This document shows, piece after piece, positions 17,469 to 28,945 of a stretch of DNA of 64,000 nucleotides. The notes below the pieces were generated by a model. That model searched no databases. It was given only the letters and a program-made list of their open reading frames with translations, and had not been told where the DNA came from. The DNA lies in NCBI RefSeq assembly GCF_035917335.1, contig NZ_CP109067.1, forward strand, positions 188,501 through 252,500, in the 5' to 3' direction. Position 1 is the stretch's first letter, and each line of letters opens with the position of its first letter. Source of the DNA: Micromonospora sp. NBC_01813 (GTDB lineage Bacteria; Actinomycetota; Actinomycetes; Mycobacteriales; Micromonosporaceae). The position numbers and the translations under genes are program-made.

Positions 17469-17704
17469 GCCTGCGCTTCGATGTAAGCGACGGCGTCACC
17501 CACGGTCTTGAGGTTCTGTACCTCGTTGTCCGGGATCTTCACGCCGAACTTCTCCTCGGCGGCCACCACGACCTCGACCATGGAGAGCGAGTCGACGTCC
17601 AGGTCGTCGGTGAACGACTTATCGCCGGCAACGTCGTCCGGGCTGACCCCGGCGACCTCTTCGAGGATTTCGGCGAGGCCGGCGGTGATCTCGTCACGGG
17701 TCAT
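17465..17704 (-). CDS. acpP: Acyl carrier protein
   Basis: A 79-residue acidic carrier protein. The phosphopantetheine site DSL is at residues 38-40 with Ser39, inside DLDVDSLSMVEV. It carries acyl chains between FabD, FabH and FabF. The start is ATG 17704 with GAGAGGAAAG about 11 nt upstream. It lies between fabH and fabF in the order usual for actinomycetes. Confidence 0.97.
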   Translation of the reverse strand: MTRDEITAGLAEILEEVAGVSPDDVAGDKSFTDDLDVDSLSMVEVVVAAEEKFGVKIPDNEVQNLKTVGDAVAYIEAQA

Positions 17705-17822
17705 GGTTTTCTGCTTTCCTCTCGATGGATGGGGCTGGTGATGCCTGCTCGACTGGCGAGCAGTGCTGCTCCGCACCGGGGTGCGGACGAACTGGCAGGT
17801 CCGCGCGGGGCGCGGACGGTAC

Positions 17823-18767
17823 TCATGGGCAGCGGATGACCTGCCCGGCGTAGGTGAGGCCGCCACCGAAGCCGAACAACAACACCGGCGCACCCGACGG
17901 GATCTCCCGGCGCTCGACCAGCTTCGACAGGGCCAACGGCACGCTCGCCGCCGACGTGTTGCCGGACTCGACGATGTCCTTGGCGACGATGGCGTTCGGC
18001 ATGCCGAGCCGTTTCGCGATGCCGTCGATGATCCGGGCGTTCGCCTGGTGCGGGACGAAGGCGGCGATGTCCCCCGGGTCGACACCGGCGCGTTCGCAGG
18101 CCTGCAGCGCGAGTGGGGCGAGCGCGGTGGTCGCCCAGCGGAACACCGACTGACCTTCCTGCTCGATGTAGGGTCGCCAACCTTCGATGCGGACCGCGTC
18201 GCCGCGTTCCGGGGCGGAACCCCAGACCACCGGGCCGATGCCACTCGGCTCGTTGTCACCGGTCGCGCTGACCACGGCGGCACCGGCACCGTCACCGAAG
18301 ATGATGCAGGTGGAGCGGTCGGTCCAGTTGGTGACGTCGGACAGCTTCTCCGCGCCGATGACGATGGCGTTGCGCGCGGCTCCGGCCCGAACCGCGTGAT
18401 CGACGGTGCCGAGCGCGTAGCTGAAGCCCGAGCAGGCGGTGTTGATGTCGTAGGCGCCGGGGGCGACGATACCGAGCCGCGCGGCCACCCGACAGGCCAC
18501 GTTGGGGCTGCGGTCGATGGCGGTGCAGGTGGCCACGACCACCAGGTCGATGTCGTCGGCGGTGAGTCCGGCGTTGGCCAGTGCCTTCTCCGCCGCCGCG
18601 GCAGCCATGTCGGAGACGGTCTCCGTGTCGGCGATGCGCCGGGTGACGATACCGACCCGGTCGCGGATCCAGGCGTCGTTGGTGTCGACGAGCTCGGCCA
18701 GCTCGTCGTTGGTCACAACTCGGGATGGCTGGTAGTGCCCGAGAGCGACGATCCGTGATCCGGTCAT
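17823..18767 (-). CDS. fabH: 3-oxoacyl-ACP synthase III (FabH/KAS III)
   Basis: A 314-residue initiating condensing enzyme that primes fatty acid synthesis from an acyl-CoA starter. In actinomycetes this is often a branched-chain starter. Catalytic Cys112 is in NTACSGFSYA, the His in FVPHQANARI and the Asn in ESGNTSAAS. It lies 31 bp downstream of fabD and 118 bp upstream of acpP, all on one strand. Confidence 0.96.
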   Translation of the reverse strand: MTGSRIVALGHYQPSRVVTNDELAELVDTNDAWIRDRVGIVTRRIADTETVSDMAAAAAEKALANAGLTADDIDLVVVATCTAIDRSPNVACRVAARLGIVAPGAYDINTACSGFSYALGTVDHAVRAGAARNAIVIGAEKLSDVTNWTDRSTCIIFGDGAGAAVVSATGDNEPSGIGPVVWGSAPERGDAVRIEGWRPYIEQEGQSVFRWATTALAPLALQACERAGVDPGDIAAFVPHQANARIIDGIAKRLGMPNAIVAKDIVESGNTSAASVPLALSKLVERREIPSGAPVLLFGFGGGLTYAGQVIRCP

Positions 18768-18798
18768 CGGTGTGCTGCCTTCCCGTCGCGGTGCGTGT

Positions 18799-20004
18799 TC
18801 ACAGTGGGGTACCGCTGATCCGGGCCAAGGGCTGGCCGGGTGCGACCGGGTCGTCGTGGTGGGCGAGCCACTCGGTGAGTACGCCGTTGTCGTGCGCGGC
18901 GACCTCGACCGGACCCTGCCTGGTCGAGACGTGTCCGATGAGCTGTCCGGCGCTCAGCGGGTCGCCTTCGGCGAGGCCGGCTGCCGGCTCGAAGGTGCCG
19001 GCGCTGGCCGAGACGACCACCCGGAACGGCATGGTGGGCTCGTGGCGGGGGGCCATGCCGTGTCGGGCGATCAGCTTCCGCGCGGCAGGCAGATCGTCCG
19101 GCGTCTTCAGTGTGACGATCTCCGGCCCGTCGCTGCCCTTGAACTCTCGCTTGATCAGCCCGGCCAGGGTGCCGGCGGGCGGCAATTCCAGCACGCCGGT
19201 GACCCCGAGATCGGCCAGGGTCCGCATGCACAGGTCCCACCGGACCGGGGCGGTGACCTGCCGGACGAGTCGTTGGAGCAGCTCACGGCCGTGGCTGACC
19301 GCAGCGCCATCCAGGTTGGACAGCAGGATTCGGTTCGGGTCGGCCGGGGTGATACCGGCGGCGACCGCGGCGAGGGCCTGTTCGGCGGGCGCCATGTACG
19401 GGGTGTGGAAGGCGCCAGCGACCTGGAGGACCGCGACCCGGGCCCCGGCGGGCGGCTGCGCGGCGAACTTCTCGAGCTGGCCGGCGGCACCGGCGACCAC
19501 GATCTGGCCCGCGCCGTTGTGGTTGGCGGCGTGCAGACCGTGGCTGTCGATGGCGGCGAGGACCTCGAGGCGGTCGCCACCGAGGACCGCCGCCATCCCG
19601 GTGGCCTCCAGTGCACAGGCTGCTGCCATCTCCCTGCCGCGGACCGCGGCCAGGGTGATCGCGGATTCGGCCGGCAGGGCCCCGGCCAACGACGCCGCGG
19701 CCAACTCGCCGACGCTGTGGCCGGCTACGACGGCGACGTCGTACAGCCCGCCCGGGCGGTGGCCGGCGGGTGATCCGCCCGGCAGGTGCTCGGCGGCGAG
19801 CAGCGCGGCGGCGACGAGCAGGGGTTGCGTCCGGGCGGTGTCCTTGATCTCGTCGGCACCGGCGGTCGTGCCGAGGTGCACCAGATCGACGCCGGCGAGC
19901 GCGGACCACCATCGCAGGCGGGCCGGGGCGCCGGGCAGGTCGAGCCACGGGGTGAGGAAGCCAGGCTTCTGAGAACCCTGGCCGGGGGAAAGTACGGCGA
20001 GCAC
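18799..20004 (-). CDS. fabD: Malonyl-CoA:ACP transacylase (FabD) with an extra C-terminal lipoyl/biotinyl-like domain
   Basis: A 401-residue protein that transfers malonyl from CoA to ACP. FabD proteins are usually near 310 residues. The transacylase part has SPGQGSQ at 6-12, the nucleophile Ser97 in GHSVGE and His200 in AFHTPYM. Residues about 323-401 add a beta-barrel hammerhead: VVVSASAGTFEPA, then GHVSTRQGPVEVAAHDNG, then DPVAPGQPLARI. This is the two-halved pattern of lipoyl/biotinyl domains, but the modifiable Lys of the hairpin turn is replaced by the STRQ tetrad. GTG 20004 has GGGAGAG 8 nt upstream. First gene of the fab operon. Confidence 0.94.
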   Translation of the reverse strand: MLAVLSPGQGSQKPGFLTPWLDLPGAPARLRWWSALAGVDLVHLGTTAGADEIKDTARTQPLLVAAALLAAEHLPGGSPAGHRPGGLYDVAVVAGHSVGELAAASLAGALPAESAITLAAVRGREMAAACALEATGMAAVLGGDRLEVLAAIDSHGLHAANHNGAGQIVVAGAAGQLEKFAAQPPAGARVAVLQVAGAFHTPYMAPAEQALAAVAAGITPADPNRILLSNLDGAAVSHGRELLQRLVRQVTAPVRWDLCMRTLADLGVTGVLELPPAGTLAGLIKREFKGSDGPEIVTLKTPDDLPAARKLIARHGMAPRHEPTMPFRVVVSASAGTFEPAAGLAEGDPLSAGQLIGHVSTRQGPVEVAAHDNGVLTEWLAHHDDPVAPGQPLARISGTPL

Positions 20005-20094
20005 GGCTATGACTCTCCCTGATACCCATGGGTCACTTGGGTGTGCTGAGGTACCAATCCGCACTACCGCAGTTGGAGGGATCCTACAAATATC

Positions 20095-20129
20095 AGCGAA
20101 CATCGCTAGCTTTTTGTCTGGATTGTCAA
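20095..20129 (-). promoter_or_regulatory. Probable fab operon promoter and regulator site
   Basis: In the 136-bp gap between fasR and fabD there is TTGACA on the minus strand (complement of 20124-20129), about 15-18 nt from TAGCGA/CGATGT. A dyad AGCGA-ACA-TCGCT (20095-20107) covers the presumed -10. TTGTC is repeated directly at 9-bp spacing (plus strand, 20115-20128). These are candidates for binding by FasR, encoded next door. Confidence 0.45.
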
Positions 20130-20140
20130 TGAGTGTGAGT

Positions 20141-21424
20141 TCAGCCGGGCCGGGAGCGTACCGGCGGCGGTGGGTCGAGCCGGCCGATCGCCAACGCCAT
20201 CTGCAATGCGTACGCGTCGCGGGCGACGAACGGCGACAGCCCGGTGACCTCACCGATGCGGCGCAACCGATAACGCACCGTGTTCGGGTGGACGAACAGC
20301 GACCGAGCGGCGGCCTCCAGCACCGCACCGGCGGCGAAGAACGCGTCCAAGGTCTCGAGCAACTCGCCCCCGGAGCGCACCAGCGCGGCGTACACGTCGC
20401 GGCGCAGCCGGCGCCGCGCCTCCGGATCGCCGGCCAGGGCCCGCTCCGGCAGCAGATCGGCCGCCGCCACCGGCCGCGGCGCCGCCGGCCAGGCCGGGGC
20501 CGCCCGGTAACCGGCCAGCGCCGCCCGCGCCGATTCGGTCGCCTCGTCGAGACTCGCCACCATCGGTCCGACCACCACCGGACCCTCGCCGAAGGCGTCC
20601 AGCAGCTTCCCGGTCGCCGCCACCGAGTCCGGTGCACCGCCGAGCACCACCACCAGCCGGTCGTTGTGCACCCCGCCGATGGTCTCCACTCCGATCCGCC
20701 GGGCCGCGCGGTAGACGATCTGCAGCACCGCGGTGACCTCGCCACCGGGGGACCGGCCGACCACGACCGACACCGGCGAGGCGTCCGTCCAGCCCAACGC
20801 GGCGGCCCGGCTGGCCAGCACGTCCGACGAGTCACCCCGGAGCAACGCGTCCACCAGCAGCGCCTGCAGTCGGGCGTCCCACGCTCCGCGGGACTCCGCC
20901 GCCCGCGCGTACACCCGGGCGGCGGCGAACGCGATCTCCCGGGAGAACAACAGCACCGCCTCGCGGAGCAACGACTCCTCGCCGGCCGCCGCCAGATGCG
21001 GCACCTGTGCCTCGACCACGTCGATCGTGACCTTGATGAGGGCCACCGTGTGCTGCAGGCTGATCGACCGGGCCAGCGCGCGTGGCGCCGTCGCGAACAC
21101 CTCGTCGGAGACCGCCTGCGGACTGTCGGAGGCCCCGCCGCCACCGCGTAGCCACTCGACCAGCGAGCCCACCCCGGCCTGCGCGATCAACATCACCCAG
21201 GCCCGCTGGTCAGCGGGCAGGCCACGGAACCACGGCAATGTCTCGTCCATCTGGGCGACACTCGCGGTGGCGAGCGCTCCGGCCGAACGCTCGATCCGGC
21301 GTACCGTCGCTGCCAGTCGGGGCTCATCGGTCGTCGCGTGCTCGCTCGGGGCGCCGGTGTCGTCCGGTGTGTCCGGCGCGACCGGCGCGGCCGCGTCGGC
21401 CCTGTCGTTGCGCTGGGTCGCCAC
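20141..21424 (-). CDS. fasR: PucR-family transcriptional activator of fatty acid synthesis (FasR-like)
   Basis: A 427-residue regulator. The C-terminus carries the PucR-type helix-turn-helix LFVHPNTVRYRLRRIGEVTG (about residues 378-397); the middle is a GGDEF-like/CdaR domain. In Streptomyces coelicolor the homologous FasR sits directly upstream of fabD and activates the fab operon, and Rv2242 occupies the same place in M. tuberculosis. The same arrangement is seen here, so control of fabD-fabH-acpP-fabF is a well-supported inference. Ala/Asp-rich N-terminal 40 residues are probably disordered. Confidence 0.9.
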   Translation of the reverse strand: MATQRNDRADAAAPVAPDTPDDTGAPSEHATTDEPRLAATVRRIERSAGALATASVAQMDETLPWFRGLPADQRAWVMLIAQAGVGSLVEWLRGGGGASDSPQAVSDEVFATAPRALARSISLQHTVALIKVTIDVVEAQVPHLAAAGEESLLREAVLLFSREIAFAAARVYARAAESRGAWDARLQALLVDALLRGDSSDVLASRAAALGWTDASPVSVVVGRSPGGEVTAVLQIVYRAARRIGVETIGGVHNDRLVVVLGGAPDSVAATGKLLDAFGEGPVVVGPMVASLDEATESARAALAGYRAAPAWPAAPRPVAAADLLPERALAGDPEARRRLRRDVYAALVRSGGELLETLDAFFAAGAVLEAAARSLFVHPNTVRYRLRRIGEVTGLSPFVARDAYALQMALAIGRLDPPPPVRSRPG

Positions 21425-21482
21425 GCCGCCAGCCTGTCATGGCCGGCGGGCGGTGCGGCGGCAACCGTGCCACCATGTGCTG

Positions 21483-22175
21483 GTGATCGCCCGCCCGCCG
21501 ATGACAATCCCGACCCTGGCCATGATCGGCCTGGCCCTGCTGACGGCTCTTCTGGTGATCGAACCCGGGACGATCGCCCGGTTCGACGCGCCGCTCAGTG
21601 CCGGGCTGCGTGGGTTCGCGACCGACCGGCCGGGACTGGTGACGGTCCTGCGGATAGTCACCGACCTCGCGGCGACCATTCCGTTCATCGCGGCCGGGCT
21701 GGCCGCGAGCGTCTTGTTCGCGGCGCGACGGGACCGCCCCCGGGCGTTGTTCTGCATCGCGGTCACCGTCGTCGTGCCGGTCGGTTGGGCCCTCGGCCAG
21801 TGGCTGCTGCACCGGCCCCGTCCGCTCGACGGGTTCGTCACCGTCACGGCCAACGGCTTCCCCAGCGGCCACACGTCGAACGCGGCGGCCGCCGCGTTGG
21901 CGGTCGTCCTGCTGGTCTGGCCGGGCGTCGGCCGCACCGGCCGGCTGCTGCTCTGCCTGCTCGCGGCCACCGGGGTCGGTGTCATCGCCGCGAGCAGACT
22001 GGTGCTGCTCGTGCACTGGCCGGTCGACGTGATCGGCGGCTGCCTGCTGGCGGTGGTCGTCGTGTCCCTGGCCGCCCGGTGGGTGCCACAACAACCAGGG
22101 GGGCTGGCGCTTTCCGACTCCGGACCTGGCAAGGTGTCGTCCCGGGACGGCTCGTGCGAGGTGAGGAGATCGTGA
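21483..22175 (+). CDS. PAP2-family membrane phosphatase
   Basis: About 230 residues with five or six membrane helices. The acid-phosphatase motifs are HRPRP (first motif, Lys not obvious), FPSGHTSN and SRLVLLVHWPVDVIGG. Likely substrates are lipid phosphates such as undecaprenyl diphosphate or phosphatidate. The start is uncertain: GTG 21477, GTG 21483 or ATG 21501, none with a good ribosome site. The last 30 residues (after 22085) have poorer codon bias than the rest, so the true 3-prime end may have been altered. Confidence 0.82.
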   Translation: MIARPPMTIPTLAMIGLALLTALLVIEPGTIARFDAPLSAGLRGFATDRPGLVTVLRIVTDLAATIPFIAAGLAASVLFAARRDRPRALFCIAVTVVVPVGWALGQWLLHRPRPLDGFVTVTANGFPSGHTSNAAAAALAVVLLVWPGVGRTGRLLLCLLAATGVGVIAASRLVLLVHWPVDVIGGCLLAVVVVSLAARWVPQQPGGLALSDSGPGKVSSRDGSCEVRRS

Positions 22176-22449
22176 TGGCGTACGTGGGAGCTGGTCACAG
22201 CAGCGGTGCCGAGCACGACCAGCAAGGGGAACGCGACCGCGATCAGACGCCGCCGGGTCGACCGCCAGCCGGCCAGGGCGAGGATCGGGCCGAACCGGTC
22301 GACCCGCGCCCGGCACCGACCTGTCGGGCCTACCAGCAAGGGTGGGCCGGCGCGCACCGGCACCTCGGTGTCCGACCTCGCCAGCGGGCCAACCGCCGGG
22401 AACGCCCGCCGCATCGCTGGTGCTGACCGTCAGGCGGACCGCGGCTGGT
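22176..22449. other. Unassigned stretch, possible gene remnant
   Basis: This 274-bp gap has no gene I can support. On the minus strand a frame beginning with ATG at 22414 has good third-position GC and encodes an Arg-rich segment followed by a membrane-helix-like run LIAVAFPLLVVLGTAA (near 22200-22250), then runs into the convergent PAP2 gene without a stop. It may be the remains of a small membrane protein. Confidence 0.3.
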
Positions 22450-23094
22450 TCAGCGGGTACGGCGGCGGACCAGCAGGGCGATCGCCGCGATGCCCAGGGT
22501 GATGCCGACCACTACGGCACCGTTGAGCAGCATCGCCTGGCGTAGTTCGGTGAACATCTTGCCGAGGTCCTCGCCGGGGTTGAGGGAATCCTCCGGGATC
22601 ACCCGTTCGCCGCCGCCGATGCCGCCGCTGATGCTGTCGGGTCGCGCGGGCAGTGGCGCACCGGCCGCCCGCAGGGTCTCGGACATGGTCAACCGGCCGA
22701 AGAACCAGGCATCGGTCGACTTGCTGCCGTCGGGCTGCTCGGCGGGCCGGAACGCCCGTGGGCCGCCCTTGGCCAGCGGGTAGAGCTTGTAGTGGCGAGT
22801 CGGCTCATCGTCGACCAGCACCACGACCAGATACTGGGGGCCGAGCTCTTCGGCCGTTGGTGAGCCGGTCTGCCCCGGGCCGGTGAGCCAGCTGACCTGG
22901 CCGAGGACCGCGCTGAACAGTTCGCCGCTGTCGGCGTGCACCACCAGCGGTTCGGTCAGGTCGTCACCTTCGATGGTCACGGTCGTTGGAGCCGGTGGAG
23001 CGGCGTGCACAGGGGCAGCCGCCAGCCCGACGACGCCCATTGCCAGGCACAGCACAGCGGCCGCGACGAGACGTCTGGCGGATCGCTGTCTCAT
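22450..23094 (-). CDS. Secreted, C-terminally membrane-anchored protein of unknown function
   Basis: A 214-residue protein with an N-terminal signal peptide (RRLVAAAVLCLAMGVVGLAAAPVHAA), a roughly 140-residue extracytoplasmic domain and one C-terminal helix followed by RRRTR, giving type I topology. The domain contains TIEGDDLTEPLVVHADSGELF and AFRPAEQPDGSKSTDAWFFGR. I know similar actinobacterial proteins only as hypothetical. ATG 23094 has GAGGGAG 6 nt upstream. It is divergent from the CopC-domain gene, which has the same surface-anchored layout, so the two may share a role. Confidence 0.75.
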   Translation of the reverse strand: MRQRSARRLVAAAVLCLAMGVVGLAAAPVHAAPPAPTTVTIEGDDLTEPLVVHADSGELFSAVLGQVSWLTGPGQTGSPTAEELGPQYLVVVLVDDEPTRHYKLYPLAKGGPRAFRPAEQPDGSKSTDAWFFGRLTMSETLRAAGAPLPARPDSISGGIGGGERVIPEDSLNPGEDLGKMFTELRQAMLLNGAVVVGITLGIAAIALLVRRRTR

Positions 23095-23349
23095 GGTCAA
23101 CTCCCTCGCCCCGCGGAGGTCTCGTCCTTGTCGGTGTGCTCAGTACCCGATGGCGCTCCGACGCAATCCGCCGACGGGTAGGTTCGACAGGGCCCTCACT
23201 GGAGAGACTCCGCACGACCCTGGACGGTTGCATCCGCCGGCCGGAAATTTCGGGAACCATCGCGGACCGGTGGCCGACCAACTAGGGAGGTCGACCGGTT
23301 ACGGTCCAACGCGTATCTGGCGGCCGATCGTAACCGGCTATGGCAACAG

Positions 23350-23946
23350 ATGGGGGACAGGGTGGGACGGGCACCGGCGGTATTGCTGGCAGTGTTCATC
23401 GGGATGCTGACTGTGCTGATCGGAGGGTCGCCGGCATACGCGCACAACGTATTGACCGGGAGCAACCCGACTGATGGCGCCGAACTCGCAGAAGCTCCCG
23501 AAACGGTTCGGCTCACCTTTCTGGCCAAGCTGAACCCGGAGCAGACCGGGCTGACCGTGGCCGGACCCGACGGTCAGCCGGCGTTCACCGGCACCCCGGT
23601 CGTCGACGGCACCGCGGTCAGCGTCGCCTTCCAGGCCGGACCGGCAGGCGAGTACACAGTGGACTACGACGTGTTGTCGGCGGACGGGCACCGGGTGAAA
23701 GGTGCGCTGGCGTTCACGCTGACGGTCGGTGTCGAGCCGACCGAGGAGCCGACGCCGAGCGCGCAGCCCAGCCCGTCGGCGATCTCACCGACGCCGCAGG
23801 AGGCAACCTCGGCACCATCACCGGCGTCGCCGGAAGCGACCGCAAGTCAGGAGACGACACCGTGGTGGCCCTGGCTGCTCGGTGGTGTCGTCCTGCTGGC
23901 CGCCGCCGGGGCGGGAGCCTTCTTCGTCCGGCGGCGCAGCAGTTGA
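23350..23946 (+). CDS. CopC-domain copper-binding protein, membrane-anchored
   Basis: A 198-residue surface protein. Signal peptide cleavage after AYA would leave His as the new N-terminus (AHNVLTGSNPTDGAEL), the usual copper-ligand position of CopC. The domain ends with SADGHRVKGALAFTL, holding the second conserved His. A Pro/Ser/Thr linker and a C-terminal helix with RRRSS anchor it. Copper binding is inferred from the family. No CopD is adjacent. Its stop directly abuts the convergent gltX stop with no gap. Confidence 0.9.
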   Translation: MGDRVGRAPAVLLAVFIGMLTVLIGGSPAYAHNVLTGSNPTDGAELAEAPETVRLTFLAKLNPEQTGLTVAGPDGQPAFTGTPVVDGTAVSVAFQAGPAGEYTVDYDVLSADGHRVKGALAFTLTVGVEPTEEPTPSAQPSPSAISPTPQEATSAPSPASPEATASQETTPWWPWLLGGVVLLAAAGAGAFFVRRRSS

Positions 23947-25344
23947 TCAGCCAGTGACCTCGGTGCGGGCCGCGCGGAGCCGGCGCAGCGTACGGTCCGC
24001 ACCGAGGACCTCCAGCGACTCGAACAGCGGCAGACCGACCGAGCGGCCGGTGACGGCGACCCGTACGGGTGCCTGGGCCTTGCCGAGTTTGAGTCCACGC
24101 GCGGTGCCGACCTGCTCCAGCGCTGCCTTCAATGGGTCAGCGGACCACTCGGGCAGCGCCTCGAAGGCGGCGATCGTGGCGTCCAGCAACTCCGCGGATC
24201 CCTCCTTCATCGCCTTGGTCCACGCCGCGCCGTCGATGGCTGGCATGTCGAGGAAGAGGAAGTCCACGTTCGCGACGATCTCGCTCAGCACCGCGATCCG
24301 GGTCTGGGCCAGGGGTGCCACCGCGGCGAACGTGGTCGGGTCGTAGTCGACCGGACGCCACGGCGGTGTCCCGGTCAGCCACGGCTGGCAGGCGGCGATG
24401 AAATCCTCGACCGGCAATGCCCGGATGTACTCGCCGTTGAAGGCGCGTAGCTTCTTCTCGTCGAAGAACGCCGGCGACGGATTCACCGCGTCCAGCCGGA
24501 ACTCCTGCTCGATCACCGACCATGGCACGATCTCCCGGTCGTTGCTGGGTGCCCAACCGAGCAGCATCAGGTAGTTGCACATGGCTGCGGAGAGGTAGCC
24601 CTCGTCGCGGTAGGCCTCCAGTGCCACCTTGTCGCGCCGCTTCGACAGCTTCTGGCGCTTCTCGTTGACCACCACCGGAACATGCGCCCAGATCGGCGGC
24701 TTGACCCCGAGCGCATCCCAGAGAAGCTGCTGCTTCGGGGTGTTCGGCAGGTGCTCCTCGGCGCGGATGACGTGGGTGATGCCCTGCGAGATGTCATCGA
24801 CGACGTTGGCGAGCAGGAACACCGGGGAGCCGTCGCCACGGGCGATGACGAAGTCCTCGATGAGCTGGTTGTCGAACGTGGGCTCGCCTCGGACCAGGTC
24901 GACCACGGTCGTACTGCCGGTGTCGGGGGTGCGAAAACGCAGCGCGCGACCCGGGCCGGCCTCGAGACCCCGGTCGCGGCAGAACCCGTCGTAACCCCGG
25001 TGCTCGCTGCCGGTGCGGGCCTGGACGTCGGCGCGGGCGCAGTCGCAGTAGTACGCCCGGCCGCCCTGGTGTAGCCGCTCGGCGGCGGCCCGGTGCTCGC
25101 CGGCGTTGGCCGACTGGAAGTACGGGCCCTCGTAGGAACCCCGGTGGATGCCGATCCAGTCCAGCGCGGTGAGGATCCCGTCGATCCACTCCGGGCGGTT
25201 GCGCGCGGCGTCGGTGTCCTCGACCCGCAACACGAACACGCCGCCGTGCTGTTTGGCGTAGATCCAGTTCTGCAGCGCGGAACGAGCGCCGCCGACGTGG
25301 AACATGCCGGTGGGGGAGGGGGCGAAGCGTACGCGTACCGTCAC
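23947..25344 (-). CDS. gltX: Glutamate--tRNA ligase
   Basis: A 465-residue class I synthetase that charges tRNA with glutamate. The HIGH-type motif is [19 protein letters not shown] (9-27), the KMSKS-type loop is QKLSKRRDK (about 240), and a zinc-type CDC...C cluster lies in [10 protein letters not shown] to GFCRDR. The synthetase part looks complete. The N-terminus is unlike the form I associate with the main Streptomyces gltX, so a second copy elsewhere is possible. The GTG start is 7 nt after TAGGCT on the minus strand (complement of 25352-25357), suggesting a leaderless mRNA. Confidence 0.95.
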   Translation of the reverse strand: MTVRVRFAPSPTGMFHVGGARSALQNWIYAKQHGGVFVLRVEDTDAARNRPEWIDGILTALDWIGIHRGSYEGPYFQSANAGEHRAAAERLHQGGRAYYCDCARADVQARTGSEHRGYDGFCRDRGLEAGPGRALRFRTPDTGSTTVVDLVRGEPTFDNQLIEDFVIARGDGSPVFLLANVVDDISQGITHVIRAEEHLPNTPKQQLLWDALGVKPPIWAHVPVVVNEKRQKLSKRRDKVALEAYRDEGYLSAAMCNYLMLLGWAPSNDREIVPWSVIEQEFRLDAVNPSPAFFDEKKLRAFNGEYIRALPVEDFIAACQPWLTGTPPWRPVDYDPTTFAAVAPLAQTRIAVLSEIVANVDFLFLDMPAIDGAAWTKAMKEGSAELLDATIAAFEALPEWSADPLKAALEQVGTARGLKLGKAQAPVRVAVTGRSVGLPLFESLEVLGADRTLRRLRAARTEVTG

Positions 25345-25494
25345 GACCTCCAGCCTACGGCCGCTGGATCACGCCTCGGCGGTCAGGTCCCGTCCCCGAC
25401 GCCGGGTCCGTCGCGCCGACCGAGGCCACCAACGCCTGGTCGAATCGTGAAGACTGCACCTTTTGGTATACATCTGATCTACGCTGCGCCTGTC

Positions 25495-25977
25495 ATGAAG
25501 GACCGGCAGAGGCAGGCGACACAGATGATCCTCATCGAGCGCAGTGGGCGGGTGGAGGCCCCGATCGACACCGTCTGGCAGGTGGTCGGGCAGGCCGAAC
25601 TGCTCGCCGACTGGCTCGCGGGCGTCCGGCAGGCCGAAGTCATCGCCGGTGACGTCCGACGGATGCGGGTGCACACCGCCGACGGCGCGGCGGCCGACGC
25701 CGAGATCATCGACTTTGAACCGCCCAAGCTCATCGCCTGGCGGGAACGGGCCGCCGGCCCCGGCGTCCGGGCCGAAGCGCGCACCGAGGTCCAGGTCGAG
25801 CTCACCCCTGAGGGTGACGGCACCGCCGTGCGGCTGACCATCGTACGGTGGCCGGCCGGCCAGGTCAGTGCCACCTTGCTGCGCCTGGGCAAGCATCGGA
25901 TCGGAGCCGATCTGGAAACCTCGCTGGGCCGGCTGTCCGAACTCGCCGCCGCCCGGCACGCGGCGGAGATCTGCTGA
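25495..25977 (+). CDS. SRPBCC (START-like) family protein
   Basis: A 160-residue single-domain protein of the polyketide cyclase/AHSA1-like fold. It opens with SGRVEAPIDTVWQVVGQAELLADWL, continues with VRRMRVHTADG and PPKLIAWRE, and ends with a long C-terminal helix. Such proteins bind hydrophobic ligands; no ligand can be named. Start: ATG 25495, lying shortly after a TATACAT box (25467-25473), or ATG 25525 with an AGGCAGG site. It is divergent from gltX and ends before a shared terminator with aceE. Confidence 0.75.
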   Translation: MKDRQRQATQMILIERSGRVEAPIDTVWQVVGQAELLADWLAGVRQAEVIAGDVRRMRVHTADGAAADAEIIDFEPPKLIAWRERAAGPGVRAEARTEVQVELTPEGDGTAVRLTIVRWPAGQVSATLLRLGKHRIGADLETSLGRLSELAAARHAAEIC

Positions 25978-25996
25978 GCCACCGCCGGACTGGCGA

Positions 25997-26038
25997 CCGC
26001 GACGGGCCCCGGCGGAGTTACGCCGGGGCCCGTCGCGG
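25997..26038. terminator. Bidirectional terminator hairpin
   Basis: An 18-bp perfect stem (25997-26014 with 26021-26038) and a GAGTTA loop lie between the convergent SRPBCC and aceE genes. Confidence 0.9.
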
Positions 26039-26052
26039 CCGTCGACCGTAGG

Positions 26053-28815
<2,763 letters not shown>

Positions 28816-28921
28816 AGGCGTTTCCCTCAGTTGTGTGTGGGATAGGTCTCTCCGACCATCCTGCCCCCTGGGGGGTGGTTGCGTCACGCGTGGTCGCCAT
28901 AGAGGCGATCTGAGACACAGC

Positions 28922-28933
28922 TACCGCACGGTA
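28922..28933. promoter_or_regulatory. Palindrome TACCG-CA-CGGTA upstream of aceE
   Basis: A perfect 5+5 dyad 107 bp upstream of the aceE start and just past the stop of the 28946-29350 gene. It could be an operator for aceE or part of a terminator; the evidence is only its symmetry. Confidence 0.3.
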
Positions 28934-28945
28934 ACTTCGCGGCGG

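Noticed and set aside
20005-21144. Upstream in-frame extension of fabD through the fasR region
   Set aside because: The extension translates into Arg/Ser-rich shadow of fasR, and a ribosome site places the fabD start at GTG 20004.
21476-22175. Plus-strand frame from 20733 as one long gene including the PAP2 protein
   Set aside because: The first 250 codons are antisense to fasR; the PAP2 membrane domain begins only after about 21480.
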